Shown: in pieces, positions 45,576-57,100 of the stretch | Numbering within the stretch: the first letter of the stretch is position 1 | Layout of the letters: the number at the start of each line of letters is the position of its first letter | NCBI GenBank assembly: GCA_930367215.1 | Contig: OV884056.1 | Location: 320,756,709-320,820,708, forward strand | Source of the DNA: Pollenia angustigena | Taxonomy: Eukaryota > Arthropoda > Insecta > Diptera > Polleniidae | Direction: 5' to 3' | Length of the DNA stretch: 64,000 nucleotides | The notes under the pieces: model-generated | The model's input: the letters and a program-made list of their open reading frames with translations, nothing else | What the model was told of the DNA's origin: nothing | Databases searched by the model: none | Translations under genes and position numbers: made by a program

Positions 45576-46738
45576 ATGTACAACCACCACAATACTAGAG
45601 GTTGTATTGTGCGTTTGTGCTTATGTGTGTTTTAGTATACCTATCGACTTGGAATAACTTGTTAAATCTATCGAACAGTGTCCGTCCGGCTGGCTGGCTA
45701 TATGATGAAATTTTGTACATGGGTTTTACTGTCACAGGAACCAATCCTGTTGAAAATGGCGATAATCAGTCTATAATATCACATAGCCCCCATACAAGCT
45801 TCTTTCCGAAAGAGAGTCGTTGTGCCCGTTAACCGTCTTATCGAGTCATAACTGAAAAAAGGCGACAAAAACATAATTTCGAAAGAGAAGGTTTTTTTAT
45901 TTTATATCATATAAATTATGCATGAAGGTTATCGCTTACGATAATATTGTTTTTGCTATAAAATCGTTATGGTACCTTACTACCCGTCTCCACTATCCAT
46001 CAACTTGGTAAGAACATTATGTCCCACATGAATTCTACTCGTGTAGACTGTTCATGTTCATGTTTCGTCCATGTGCTGCCATCGTTGCCTAAACATTCGT
46101 CTTAGCATCCATGTGCGCCATGATGTTGGCTATACAATGTATTTTGTGTATACAACCAAACGCCACAACAACAAAAATTGTGGTCAATAAGAACATGAAC
46201 ATCAACACGTATTCGCCACATATAAGAACATGAACAAATTAATACCGTTGCTCTGCCGACGTTATGTTCATGTCTTGTTCAAATCGATAGCTCTTGAAGA
46301 CGTGGTGTTAGGTGACCATGACATTAAAGAGATGATGCAAGTGTTGCCAATAAAGTCATTTATTAAAAAAACGAAAATTGAAAATGATGTCGTTTATACT
46401 TTTTGCCTTGTTATATGTTGATTTTTAGATTAAATTTGTAATTTCATTGGATTTTTTATTATTTAAACAAATTTTATTGGAATCGATCCATATTTGATCG
46501 GAAGAGCCCCCTTACAAATAACATCCTTATAAATTTTGGGAACTGACATAAAATGTCGCGACAATAACTTTTATGACAGTTACTTTGTTGGGCAGCCATC
46601 GAGAAACAGCTCACTTGGGTCCATCTGTGATCGCTTTGTGATATCCAGGCCAAATATGGAAAGTCAAACATTTGTTTTTAAACACTCTGGTGTAAGGTAT
46701 CATTTGTTCGTGTTTGACCGACTAAACTTTTTTACTAG
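45576..46738 (+). mobile_element. HINE family 2, copy 3, interrupted
   Basis: The left part (CAACCACCACAATACTAGAG, GTTGTATTGTGCGTTTGTGC, GTCCGTCCGGCTGGCTGGCT, TGTCACAGGAACC) and the right part (CTCTGGTGTAAGGTATCATT, TGTTCGTGTTTGACCGACTA, AACTTTTTTACTAG) match family 2 ends in worn form. A MITE related to 9991-10492 sits in the middle. Confidence 0.65.
45848..46408. mobile_element. Relative of the 9991 MITE, itself interrupted
   Basis: GGCGACAAAAACATAATTTC, GAAAGAGAAGGTTTTTTTA, TTTTGCTATAAAATCGTTAT, GGTACCTTA at the left and GACATTAAAGAGATGATGCA, AGTGTTGCCAATAAAGTCAT, GAAAATGATGTCGTTTATAC at the right match the element at 9991-10492. The termini are worn. About 330 bp of unrelated sequence (about 45979-46308) is inserted after GGTACC, containing ATGTTCATGT / ACATGAAC pairs. 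Confidence 0.6.
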
Positions 46739-46742
46739 TTTT

Positions 46743-48119
46743 AAAATCGTTTTTTTAACAAGTTTAAAAGTATGAACATATATATTGAAATAATGATGGA
46801 AAAATGTAGAAAAAAAGTGATATCAGTCAGTGCAAGGCGAATTTATTACAGGTGGTCTTAAAAGCCCTGCTGATATTAGCTAAAATCACTATTGGATGTC
46901 AAAATTTTGTTTATTCTCTTTTATTATCTTTGTTTCTGTTTTGTTTTATTTCTGTTTTTGACATTGTACAATGATTTTACAAAAACAAATTGCTTGTGGT
47001 TTTTGTACGAGTTGTACTTGTTGTAGTTCCGAGATTACCTGGGATGAATTCGCCTTGAGTCAGTGTGAAAAGCGTAGACATTTATTGACAATTTCAATGT
47101 TTTATTGGATTTTTGTTTGCAGGTATTTAATACCCAGTAAAGAATTTTAAGGATTCTGGAAGCACGAAAACTACATGGGCGCTGATATATGCGCTGGCTA
47201 TTACACACTACTAAGAAGCAGCAGAGAAGCGAATATCATTTAAGTGAATTTTTAATTTTTTTGATTTTAATGATTGAATTACTTCATACTGTCCCTTATA
47301 TTTTAAAGAAAAAGTACACGAATGTGTATAGTATACATGGAATCAGGTTGTATTGCAATGATTTTAAAATGTGTTTACGATCATTCCCGAAATATTACCG
47401 AACATGGAAATTGTTTTTAAGCAGAGAGGATAAAAGTAGTGCTTCCAAGTGGGAATTCACCATATAAAATTCGTGGCTCTTGTAAGCAGGTTTGTAAGGG
47501 GATATTGGGATTCTCTCCTTTACAAAACTGCTGACCAGTAAGCTTTATTTATTACTGGGTAGTTTAAAAGCTGTGCTTACAAAATTAAATATCGGAGTAT
47601 CGTACAGTATTGGCAATTTTGTTTAAAAATTGTTGAAATTTTAAAAACCTGAGAGAGGTCTACAAGACTTACAATTTGGCAATTAAAAATAAGGATTTTT
47701 TTCTAAAATATTGTTAAAATATAATAAAAATTAAAAAAATTTTTTGGTTTATGGATATATTTGGAATTTTTTCCTAAAAAAACATTCCCGCTAAAAAAAA
47801 AACAAAAACAAAATTTAAAAAAAACAAAAAATTGATTTTCAAAACATTGATCAAGTAGCTATCGAGGCTTCTTGGGACAAATTTGCTAACACCAATAGGT
47901 AAAAAGTTACATGTAAAACTTTGACCCCCTCTAACTCAAAAACGATCTTGTTGAAAATTTGTGTCTAAACTATTATCCAATAGGACTTAACTTGGTGCAA
48001 ATTTCATCCAAATCGGAAGACATTGATTTAAAAATTGGGTCACTTCACACGAAATCCGCCATATGTATATATTTTCGTATTTCGTATTTTCGGTTTCAGC
48101 TCTGAGCCCTTCATTTAAT
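46743..48119. other. AT-rich sequence, no gene
   Basis: 47880-48060 reads like part of an interspersed repeat (CCCCCTCTAACTCAAAAACG, GGTGCAAATTTCATCCAAAT) but no second copy lies in this window. Otherwise nothing. Confidence 0.4.
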
Positions 48120-48240
48120 ATTGCAGAAATTCGTTTAATGCTACTAGAAATAATACTACTAAATGTTGTGAAGATCGGCCCATTGTTTATCTAGGCCCCA
48201 TATTAAATCCACTCTCTAAAAACACTTTACTACACCGAAA
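48120..48240 (+). repeat. Single unit of the HINE 150-bp tandem repeat
   Basis: TGTGAAGATCGGCCCATTGT, TTATCTAGGCCCCATATTAA, CTCTCTAAAAACACTTTACT match the array unit at 5998-6905. No HINE terminus next to it. Confidence 0.6.
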
Positions 48241-50117
48241 GACATATCGAATATGAAGTTCAAATTTGCAAATAATGAATATTATTTTCAAAACCCTGTT
48301 GTATTTTCCATGTATACATTTATTTGCTCTTCATTGAAAAAGACCGTTGTGTCTTATAAAGTGTTTAATAATTTGAATATGTTCAACACATATTATTTTT
48401 GTACAAATCAGTTAACGTAGACAGTTTTCTCTGTTAACAATTACGTTACAATAGTCAGCACAAATTCTATGCACGTCTTGAATTCGAGAATCTGGTGAAC
48501 ATCCTAAAAGAAATTGTGCTTGAATTGCTAAATTTACATGTTTGTCGTTCTAAAACAAAATATGTTAACAAAAAACAAAATAACAATAAAACAGAATATG
48601 TTTTGTAAAACTTCCTAAATGTTATCAGAAACTACAAACACCAAATTGAGTCAATTTTGCAAACAAACAAGTTTCACATGCGATCCCATTTATGAAGAAG
48701 TTTCGTATTTAGAATTAAAATCTTGTACACTTTGCTCATATTTCTTGTGGTTTTTCAATTATTTTATTAAAAAAAAAAAAAACTTAAATTGATAAAATTT
48801 CATAAAATCAATTTAAATTCTGGGTTATTCATTTAATGTGTGATGTTTAAGGTTATTTTGTGTTCTGTTTCCATGGATTTCTTTCCATATATACACATTT
48901 GAACTAAATATTTCCTGGTATTGTTTTAAATTTCATTTAAAAAATATCCTTGGAAGAAAGAGACAACCACATTATTCTTTTCTATGTATGAGCTTGTAAA
49001 TTCAAACACAGAACTGAAAAAAATACAGTGCACGTACCAGTTGCAGCTCTGTAATCCCCATATTGGTGCATGAACACAGATTCGATTTTGTGTTTAACAA
49101 CCAACAAGTTTTCTCAGTTTCATTTATACATATATTTTTTTTATTAGTTTGTTTCACATAAGTCAAGTTCTTCATATCACTTTATTTTATTTATCAGACA
49201 GTAAGAGAACTTTTTATTTAAGTATCGTGTAAAATTTTCTTTTTTTATTTAAATTTTACTACGTATATTTAAGTTAATAATGTGAACATATACATATTTA
49301 TATTTATGTACAAGAGTGAGTTTGGTTTTATGGTTGATTCGGATGGTGGGATAATGTGTCTCTATGTGACTGACTCCTACTGTTCATTTATGACGCTCTA
49401 AAAATCATTGTTTAAAAGTTTCTTTTTATATGACATAGAACATACATTTTTGAGCTTAACAGCTTTTTAATACGTTTTAGTTCAATTTTAAAACAAATAA
49501 GAGACAAAGGATGAAAGCCAAAAAAAAAAAAAAGTTTTGCCATTTTCCAAATAGTACTTTATTCGATTTAAAAAATATTGACACATTAATTTAACAAATT
49601 TTTTATAAAACAGAAAAAGCACTCTCAATTTATTTGGCGTTTTTGTTGAAACGTCTATATGTCTATACGGGTTTTTATGGTTTTTGGTAGGTAGAAAAAT
49701 GTTAAATACAATTTGTAACACTTTGTGCGAAAAAATTTCATACCCACTTCATTCATTATTTGATGTTATTGAGACTTGATTGTGAATAAAAGTTTTGTAA
49801 AATATTCCAACCTGCCTTAAAACTCCTTTTATATGAAATATATATCTTATACGAAATCGAAAATTCTGATTTTAAGAACCCTTCTGGTAAAGAGAAATGA
49901 TTCTTAAAGTATGCGGTATATAAAAAAAAGCTTTCTGAAGCGATAGTGTGGTTGCTATCGAAACATGTCAAATTAACCTGTCCGTGAAGGTGGTAATTTA
50001 ATTCATTTTTTACTTGTTTGGTTAAGAAAGTGGTTTTCTTATCAGCAGTCATAAATTTACTTTTGTGAGTGAAAAAGGTGTGTCCAAAAAGTACAAATTG
50101 ATTTTTTTTTTGTATAT
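48241..50117. other. AT-rich sequence, no gene
   Basis: Homopolymer A/T runs (near 48768 and 49518) and motif-free frames only. Confidence 0.55.
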
Positions 50118-50125
50118 TTAAAAAC

Positions 50126-50841
50126 CAGGGACCGAAAATAACAGTTATATTGGAATTTTAAAACAAAAAAAGCACATAGAAGTAAATGTCGAAAAACTGA
50201 TTCGTGTATACCATATTCTTCCTTATGCACTTGTCAATGATAAAATATATTGATTTTTAAAATTTTGATTTTTTATATTTTCGATCAAACTTAACAGTTA
50301 TTTTTTGAGTTTTATTTTTTTTAACAAAAAAAAACTGTTATTTTTTTGATTTTGATTTTTTTCGATCAAAAATAACAGTTAATTTTTGATTTTTATTTTT
50401 TTGAACAAAAATAATAGTTAAATATTGACTTTTATTTTTTCGAGCAAAAATAAAAGTTATTCTCTAAAGAAATGTACGTGATTTAATAATTTAGTTGCCT
50501 TTAAATTTTTATTTTAATGAGTAATTATGATTGGAATTTCCTATGCACATTAAAATAATTATTAAAAGTCAACTTAATTATTAAAACACGTAGATTTCTT
50601 TTGAGAATAACTTTTATTTTTGCTCGAAAAAATAAAAATCAATATTTAACTGTTATTTTTGTTCAAAAAAATAAAAATCAAAAATGAACTGTTATTGTTG
50701 ATCGAAAAAATAACAGTTATTTTTGTTCAAAAAAATAAAAATCAAAAAATAACTGTTAAGTTTGATCGAAAATATAAACATCAAAAAATAACTGTTTTCA
50801 TCTGACTTTTATGAAAAAAGGAATAACTGTTACGGTACCTG
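50126..50841. mobile_element. hAT-type foldback element with exact 8-bp TSD
   Basis: 716 bp starting CAGGGACCG and ending CGGTACCTG, flanked on both sides by TTAAAAAC (50118-50125 and 50842-50849). Each arm (about 50126-50470 and 50570-50841) consists of imperfect units of about 60 bp built from TTTTCGATCAAAAATAACAG, TTAATTTTTGATTTTTATTT and TTTTGAACAAAAATA. The arms are inverse to each other, with a loop of about 100 bp. Non-coding. A transcript would fold into one very long hairpin. Arms made of tandem units recall foldback elements of Drosophila. Confidence 0.85.
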
Positions 50842-50849
50842 TTAAAAAC

Positions 50850-51990
50850 TCTTAAGACTTGATACCTCTAAGTCCAAATTTACATTATACAATTTTTGTC
50901 GTTTCTTCTTTGAAGTCGGTCTGATACAAGGCGAATTCAACAAGGTAAACTCAACTCGTCAGCCGTTCATCAGCTGTCTCCACGGCGAATTAAAAAAAAA
51001 ATAGGGAAACGTCAAATATAATTTTGGTTATGTTTTGCGCCAAAATAACCGAAAAAATTTCTTAGAAAAACTGCGAATAATTAAAGTGAATTTTATAATC
51101 TCTTTTATTACCCAAACAACATTTTAATTTTGTTTTTCCATCAATTTTTGCCTTGTCAGCATTTTTGACAGCCGCCTATTAAATTGCGAAAAAAATACAT
51201 GGGGCTTTTTGTAGTTGTAGAGTTGCACTTACCTTGTTAAATTCGCCTTGGTATGATATTTACAACTTTTTCTGTGCCACCGAACTTAAGTAAATTTTTT
51301 TGTCAAAGAAAAGAACAATGAGAGAACGAATGAGCGAACATACCCCTGTGTACCCCTTTTAATTCCTCTTTTCCCTCTTGCATATAAGGTTAGAATTGCA
51401 ACGACAAAAAACGTATAATGTGAATGGGGACTAACGAAACCTTTCGAAATTTTTTCTAAAAAATACTTCTTCCATATGAAATGTAAAATATTTGCTACAC
51501 TACTTTAGTTTGAGATGGTATAACGCGTTTTTAATGCAAAGTGATAATGGTCGTAGATACAAATCTATTGAAGTGTGTCCGTCCGTCCAGTGCCCGTGTT
51601 CTGTAACTCCCGCGTCGAGAAACTTTTCAATTGAAACGTGAGAAATGAAACAAAAATGCCATAAATTGTAACAAACAACTGTTTTTCTTACTTAACTGCG
51701 CCTGCAACATTTTTGGTGTGTAAGGAAGGAATTTACTCGCCAATTTCCAGAAAAAGTGTTTCTGTAAAATTTTTGTGAGAAAGTTCCCGCTTTGAACTGT
51801 CAAATATGCACACGAATAAAAATGGGGTGAACATATATTAAGAAAAGATAAGTATTTTGTTTTTGGTTGATTATTTCATTGTTTTGCTTTTAACATTTTT
51901 GAAAAATATGCAAATGTTTTCAAAGTCATTTTGTTACATTAACCTTAACATTTTGACATTAAAGTCGCACTTTACATTATTTGGTATAGC
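50850..51990. other. AT-rich sequence, no gene
   Basis: A fragment GTGTGTCCGTCCGTCC near 51576 may be a worn HINE interior. Nothing else supportable. Confidence 0.4.
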
Positions 51991-52712
51991 CGACGCACAG
52001 AGGAGTATTTGGCCTGAAAAGCTGGCAAAAAATGCAAAACTGGATTTTAAGAAATCTTAAGAACTAAGTACGCAGCTCGACAGACAACAATATTTTACAT
52101 TATATTGTAAATTTTGAAGACTTTTAGTTGCGATTTGTAGCTCTGAAACCCTGCTAAAGTCAGGAAAGTGAAGAAAATTATATGAGATTTAAATGTTTTT
52201 TTTTTCGGTTTCTGGATGTTTATATGATATTTTTTTTGCGGCTAAACGAATAAAGGTTTAACAAAGATTATTTTTTTCGCTAAAAGGTTTGATCAAAAAT
52301 TATTTAAAAAAGAAAAAAAAAAATTTAAATATGTTGAAACAATTCGTTCAAAAGCTAAAAAAAAAAACATATTATACATTTTTTTTGCAAAAAAAGGAAA
52401 ATAAGAGGTTTTTAATAGTGAGGTTAGCATGTCTACGAATTATGTTTGATACCACAATAAAATTTGGAATCTTTAATTTTAGAAACCAAAAAAAAAAAGT
52501 GTGCGCATATTTGCGCAATTATTTTTGACGATTTTTTTAAATTTTCACATTTCTTCTATTTTTGCTCATCGTGCACTTTTTCTTATACCTTTATATCGTC
52601 ATAAACTTTTATTTATTTTGAATTATTGATTCAACTGTTATTTACATCACTTTTAACACTTCACAATACTAAAACCTGATTATATGTAATTATAAATTGC
52701 AAAAATTCTTAA

Positions 52713-53354
52713 TTAAGAAGCGATGAAGATAAAGCAATTGTTAAAGAGAGGAAGATATTCATCCAAAAAAGACTTAAAGACGAGATAGGAATACTTGTAG
52801 ATGTTCCAAAACCAGGATACGGTAGCACTAATGATGGCAACACATCAAGAAGATTTTTTTCGGACCCAGCAACTGCATCGAAAATCACTGGAATAAATGA
52901 AGAATTAATCAACCGCCTGAAAATAATATTGGAAGCAATAACTAGCGGACACGGAATTAATATTGAGAAATTTGAGGAATATGCACATACAACTGCCGAA
53001 ATATATGTGCAACTTTACAACTGGTACCCCATGAGTCCTACGATGCACAAGATTCTTATTCATGGCGGTAGTGTTATAAAGCAAGCAATCTTGCCAATTG
53101 GACAATTGTCAGAAGAAGCTACCGAGGCCAGAAATAAGCACTTACGATTATATCGTACGAATTATTCGAGGAAATTCAGCAGAAGCGATACAAATCGAGA
53201 TGTCTTGAATAGGTTATTTCTGAGCAGTGACCCTTTTATAAGCTGCAGTACGCAAAGAGAACGGAATAATAAAAAAGCTTTTTCATCAGAAACCATCACA
53301 CTTCTTCTTCCTGACACCGATGATGCAGCTAATGAGGATACACATACGACATAA
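52713..53354 (+). pseudogene. Transib transposase, C-terminal part
   Basis: An open frame of 213 codons running from just after an upstream stop (52710-52712) to a TAA. It contains KPGYGSTNDGNTSRRFF, ATASKITGINEELINRL, SPTMHKILIHG and LPIGQLSEEATEARNKHLRL, YR, with the catalytic Glu at codon 53112-53114 in the RAG1-like IGxxSE...NK..R block, then SSDPFIS. The region with both catalytic Asp residues is missing from the left part of the element, so no active enzyme can be made. The frame itself has no internal stop. It is clearly diverged from the 30416 copy (for example RRFFSDPATASKITGIN against RRFFENDEAATRITGID), so a second Transib family. Short AT-rich 3' sequence with AATAAA follows. Confidence 0.85.
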
Positions 53355-53983
53355 TAATTAGTACGGAATTTTTATTAGTTTAACTTTTCCGTTTATAAAG
53401 TAATAAATAATATAAAATAAATATAATAAAGCCTTTTTTCATTAAAAAAATACTGTTTTATAAGAGCTCACAATTTTCAAATTTTTTTTTTTAATTAGAC
53501 TGTAAATCATATGTATGTATGTACATACAGTCTGTCAAGAATGAGTTTAAACCTTTAAAATCAACATTTGTTAATTGAGTTTTGCGATTTATACCAACTT
53601 TTATTCCTTAGGAATGTGGCGTTTAGAAAAATCTAAAAAATTTAAACTTTTTGGTTCTTAAATTTTTTTATTGCATTTTGAAAACAAAAAATTTTACGCA
53701 TTTTGCATGTAAATTTTTTTTTCGCCATTAAATTTTTAATAACTCCAAAATAGTAATAGATATAAAATAAATGTGTATGGTTAGTTTAAGCAGAATTTTC
53801 CGGTGCATCTTCTGATCTTCCTGCTATTAAAATCGGAAAACACGTTTTCAAGTTATGGCAAAATATATAAGGCAACCCAACGATTTTGGGGGTGAAGTAT
53901 GCCACGCCTTTAAAAGAAAATCCTTACGTACTAGAGAAAAACGGAAACAGATTTGATTTGATTAAGGGCATCAAAATCCATAT

Positions 53984-54003
53984 AGGTTAGGTTAGGTTAG
54001 GTT
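53984..54003 (-). repeat. 3' tail of the LOA element, four AGGTT (CCTAA) units
   Basis: Four perfect AGGTT units on the plus strand. In the element's own orientation they read AACCT repeats at the extreme 3' end. LOA-type elements often end in short tandem repeats instead of poly-A. The unit is a permutation of TTAGG, the common insect telomere repeat, which flies have lost. Confidence 0.75.
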
Positions 54004-54102
54004 AAATGGGTAGCCGTCACGAAGACGACTCACTTGGGTCCTTATAGCGGTCCCTTTGTGATACCCCTAGCCAGTGACAAGGGTCAGCCAGTATCCACCA
54101 GA

Positions 54103-57100
54103 CTATTCCCCAGAGGTCACCGCAGTCTCGAACCACCCCGATTCCCTGCAGAACAGGGAGATCGATTTCAGTCCCGCATTGGACAAATCGTCCAGACATG
54201 GCAATTCCGGTCTCCCAAAATGCCTCAACCTAACGCCCGCCAGACCGGGGCATTGACAGAGGAAGTGAAACACCGTCTCCTCCTCCTCCTCATCATGACA
54301 ACTCCTGCAGTAGTCATTATACTCAAGACCCATCCTCCTAGCATGAGTCCCTATCACCCAGTGACCCGTGATAACCGATATCACTGTCCTTATCCGGTCC
54401 CTGCCGAGACCGAGTAGTACGCGCGTTTTCGCCGCGTCATAGCCAGGCCATAGAGTCCTGGCCATCAAACAGGTATGCTCGCCCTGCCATCTCCCCTGAG
54501 CCCTTCTGTACGACTCCCGTCTGATGAGAGTCCTGCAGCGGGCCATTGAAGTGCCAATTAGGCCGTCGACGAACATGTCGTCCAAGAGACAGCCTTGTTT
54601 GGCCAGACTGTCCGCAGTATGGTTGCCCAGGAGCCCACTGTGTCCTGGTACCCATGTCAGCGTTACACTGGAATGTTTCGCGATCTCATTTAGAGACATC
54701 CGGCATTCCACTGTCAACATAGATGTCGTAAAGACACCAGCCAGAGCTGCAATGGCAGCCTTGCTGTCCGTAAATATACATATATCCCTCGATATACGAT
54801 AGTACTTCAGCCAGTTTGCCGCCCGCTTTATGGCAGAGATTTCCGCCTGCAGCACACTACTGCCATCTGGCAGCCTAAAAGAGACCCTGATGTCCAATTC
54901 TTCGATGAAGAAACCTCCACCCACTCTGTCGCCCATCCTGGAACCATCGGTGTAGACCCGCAGGGTCGGCTCCAGAGATCGCGTATTATCGAGCAGCTCA
55001 TCATAGCTACCATGATGAACCGTGAACAAAGCACCGAAAAAGGGTTCCGGAGTGCAATAGTCCAGCCCCGCCAGGTCGTATGACGCGTGAAGCGTGACCC
55101 TGGCATGACCATAGTTCCGCGTAGACCACAGGCCCACCGCCCCCAGTCTCATAGCGGAAGTCAAGGCCTGTTGTTCGGCCATGATATCAATCGGCAACCA
55201 GTCTAGCATAGTAAACAGTGCCTTCGTCGGTGTCGAGCGGAGTGATCCCGTGATCATCAGCGCAGCCAACCTATATACTTTCTCAAGCATCCTGCAGTAC
55301 CGTCCCCTTTCCACGGCAGGCCACCACACTATGACCCCATAGAAGAGAATCGGTTTTACCACCGCTTCAAAGATCCATTCGACACCCCTGGGGCCCAGGC
55401 CCCAGCTCCTGCCCAAGGATCTCTTACAGGTGTATAAGGCCACAATAGCCCTATCAACCCTCGTCCGAACGTTGAGTTCCCATGATAGTTTGCTATCGAG
55501 AATTACGCCCAAATATTTGGCACTGTTCGAGAGCCTCAGCTCCGTGCCGTTTAGCCTAGGAAGCCTAAAGTTGCCAACCTTGTACTTCCTGGTAAAGAGT
55601 ACCAACTCAGTTTTCTGTGGATTGACACCAAGTCCACAGGAAATGCTCCAAGAGCTTAGAATCTGCAATGCAGATTCCATACAATGGGACAGTGTGTCCA
55701 GGTGTTTACCCGCGACCGCCACCGCCACGTCATCCGCATACGCGACGGTTTTTATCCCTAATCTGTCGAACCGACCCAGCAAAGTGTTCACCGTCAGGTT
55801 CCACAGTAGAGGGGAGAGAACCCCACCTTTCGGGGTGCCCCTGTGCACAAATCTGCAAACATTAGTAGCACCCATTGTGGATTCAATGATCCTATTATCG
55901 AGTAGATTACCAATAAATCTACAAATTACATCGTCAACCACAACCTCCCTCATCGACTCCAAGATGGAGTTGGGTTTGACATTATTGAAAGCTCCCTCAA
56001 TGTCCAGAAAGGCCACAAGTGAGTATTCCCGAAATTCAAGGGATTTCTCAATGTAGCCGACCAGTGAGTGGAGCGCCGTCTCTACAGACTTGCCCTTGGT
56101 GTAGGCATGCTGCGATGAAGAGAGTAAATGTCTAGGAATAGACATCCTCAGATGAATATCAATTACCCTTTCAAGGGTCTTGAGAAGAAATGACGACAGG
56201 CTAATTGGCCTGTAGTCCTTAGGTCTGGTGTGGGATGCTTTACCTCCCTTTGGGATGAAAACAACCCTACATCTAGTCCATCGGATGGGAACGTACGAGA
56301 ATCTAATACTTTCCGTATAAATAGCGGACAGCCAAGGAACCAGAAGCCCCGCGTTCTTTTGAAGGTCGGCCGGAATAATACCGTCCGGACCAGGAGCCTT
56401 AAAGGAGTCGAAGCTCCTTATCGCCCAATTGAGCCTATCATAGCACAGAGAAATGGACACGGGTCCAGGCTCTGATAGGCAGTTGATCTTCCGTGGTGTT
56501 GGAAGGGAATTGCCAGGAAAGTGCGTGTCAATTAACACCTCCAGCGTCTCCTGACTATTCGTAGTCCAGCTACCATCAGCTTTCTGAATGTAGCTAGGGA
56601 CAGTCGGGCAAGAAGCCATTATTTTGCGCAACCGGTTTGTCTCAGAGGAGCCTTCCACGCCGCTGCAGAAGTTCCTCCAGGCATTCCGTTTCGCCGATCT
56701 AACCAAATTCTTGAACCTATTCAATGCCGACTTATAATCCGCCCAGTTTCCCAGTCGTTTAGCCATATTGAATAACCTACGACAGTCTCTGCGAGACTGT
56801 GCAATCTCAGGGCTCCACCATGGTGGCTTGCCCCCCTTTTTCCTAACCACTGGCCTACAGGCCAGTGCCGTTGCCTGACGCAGTGCCCCCGATAGGAATT
56901 CCACTGCCATTTCAGTCTCCGTAATGCCACTAATGACAGGGACTGAGCCCAGAGAATCAGCGAGTAGACTAGCCTGATAGTCCCACCTCGTTCTCCTCCT
57001 ATTCACAAAAGTACACACCCCCAAGGGGGGTGGACCTAATTGAAACTCAACATACCTGTGGTCCGAAAAAGAACAGTCATTTGAGACCGCCCAGTTACTT

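Noticed and set aside
55430..56056. 208-codon plus-strand frame
   Set aside because: Antisense shadow of the LOA ORF2 reverse transcriptase.
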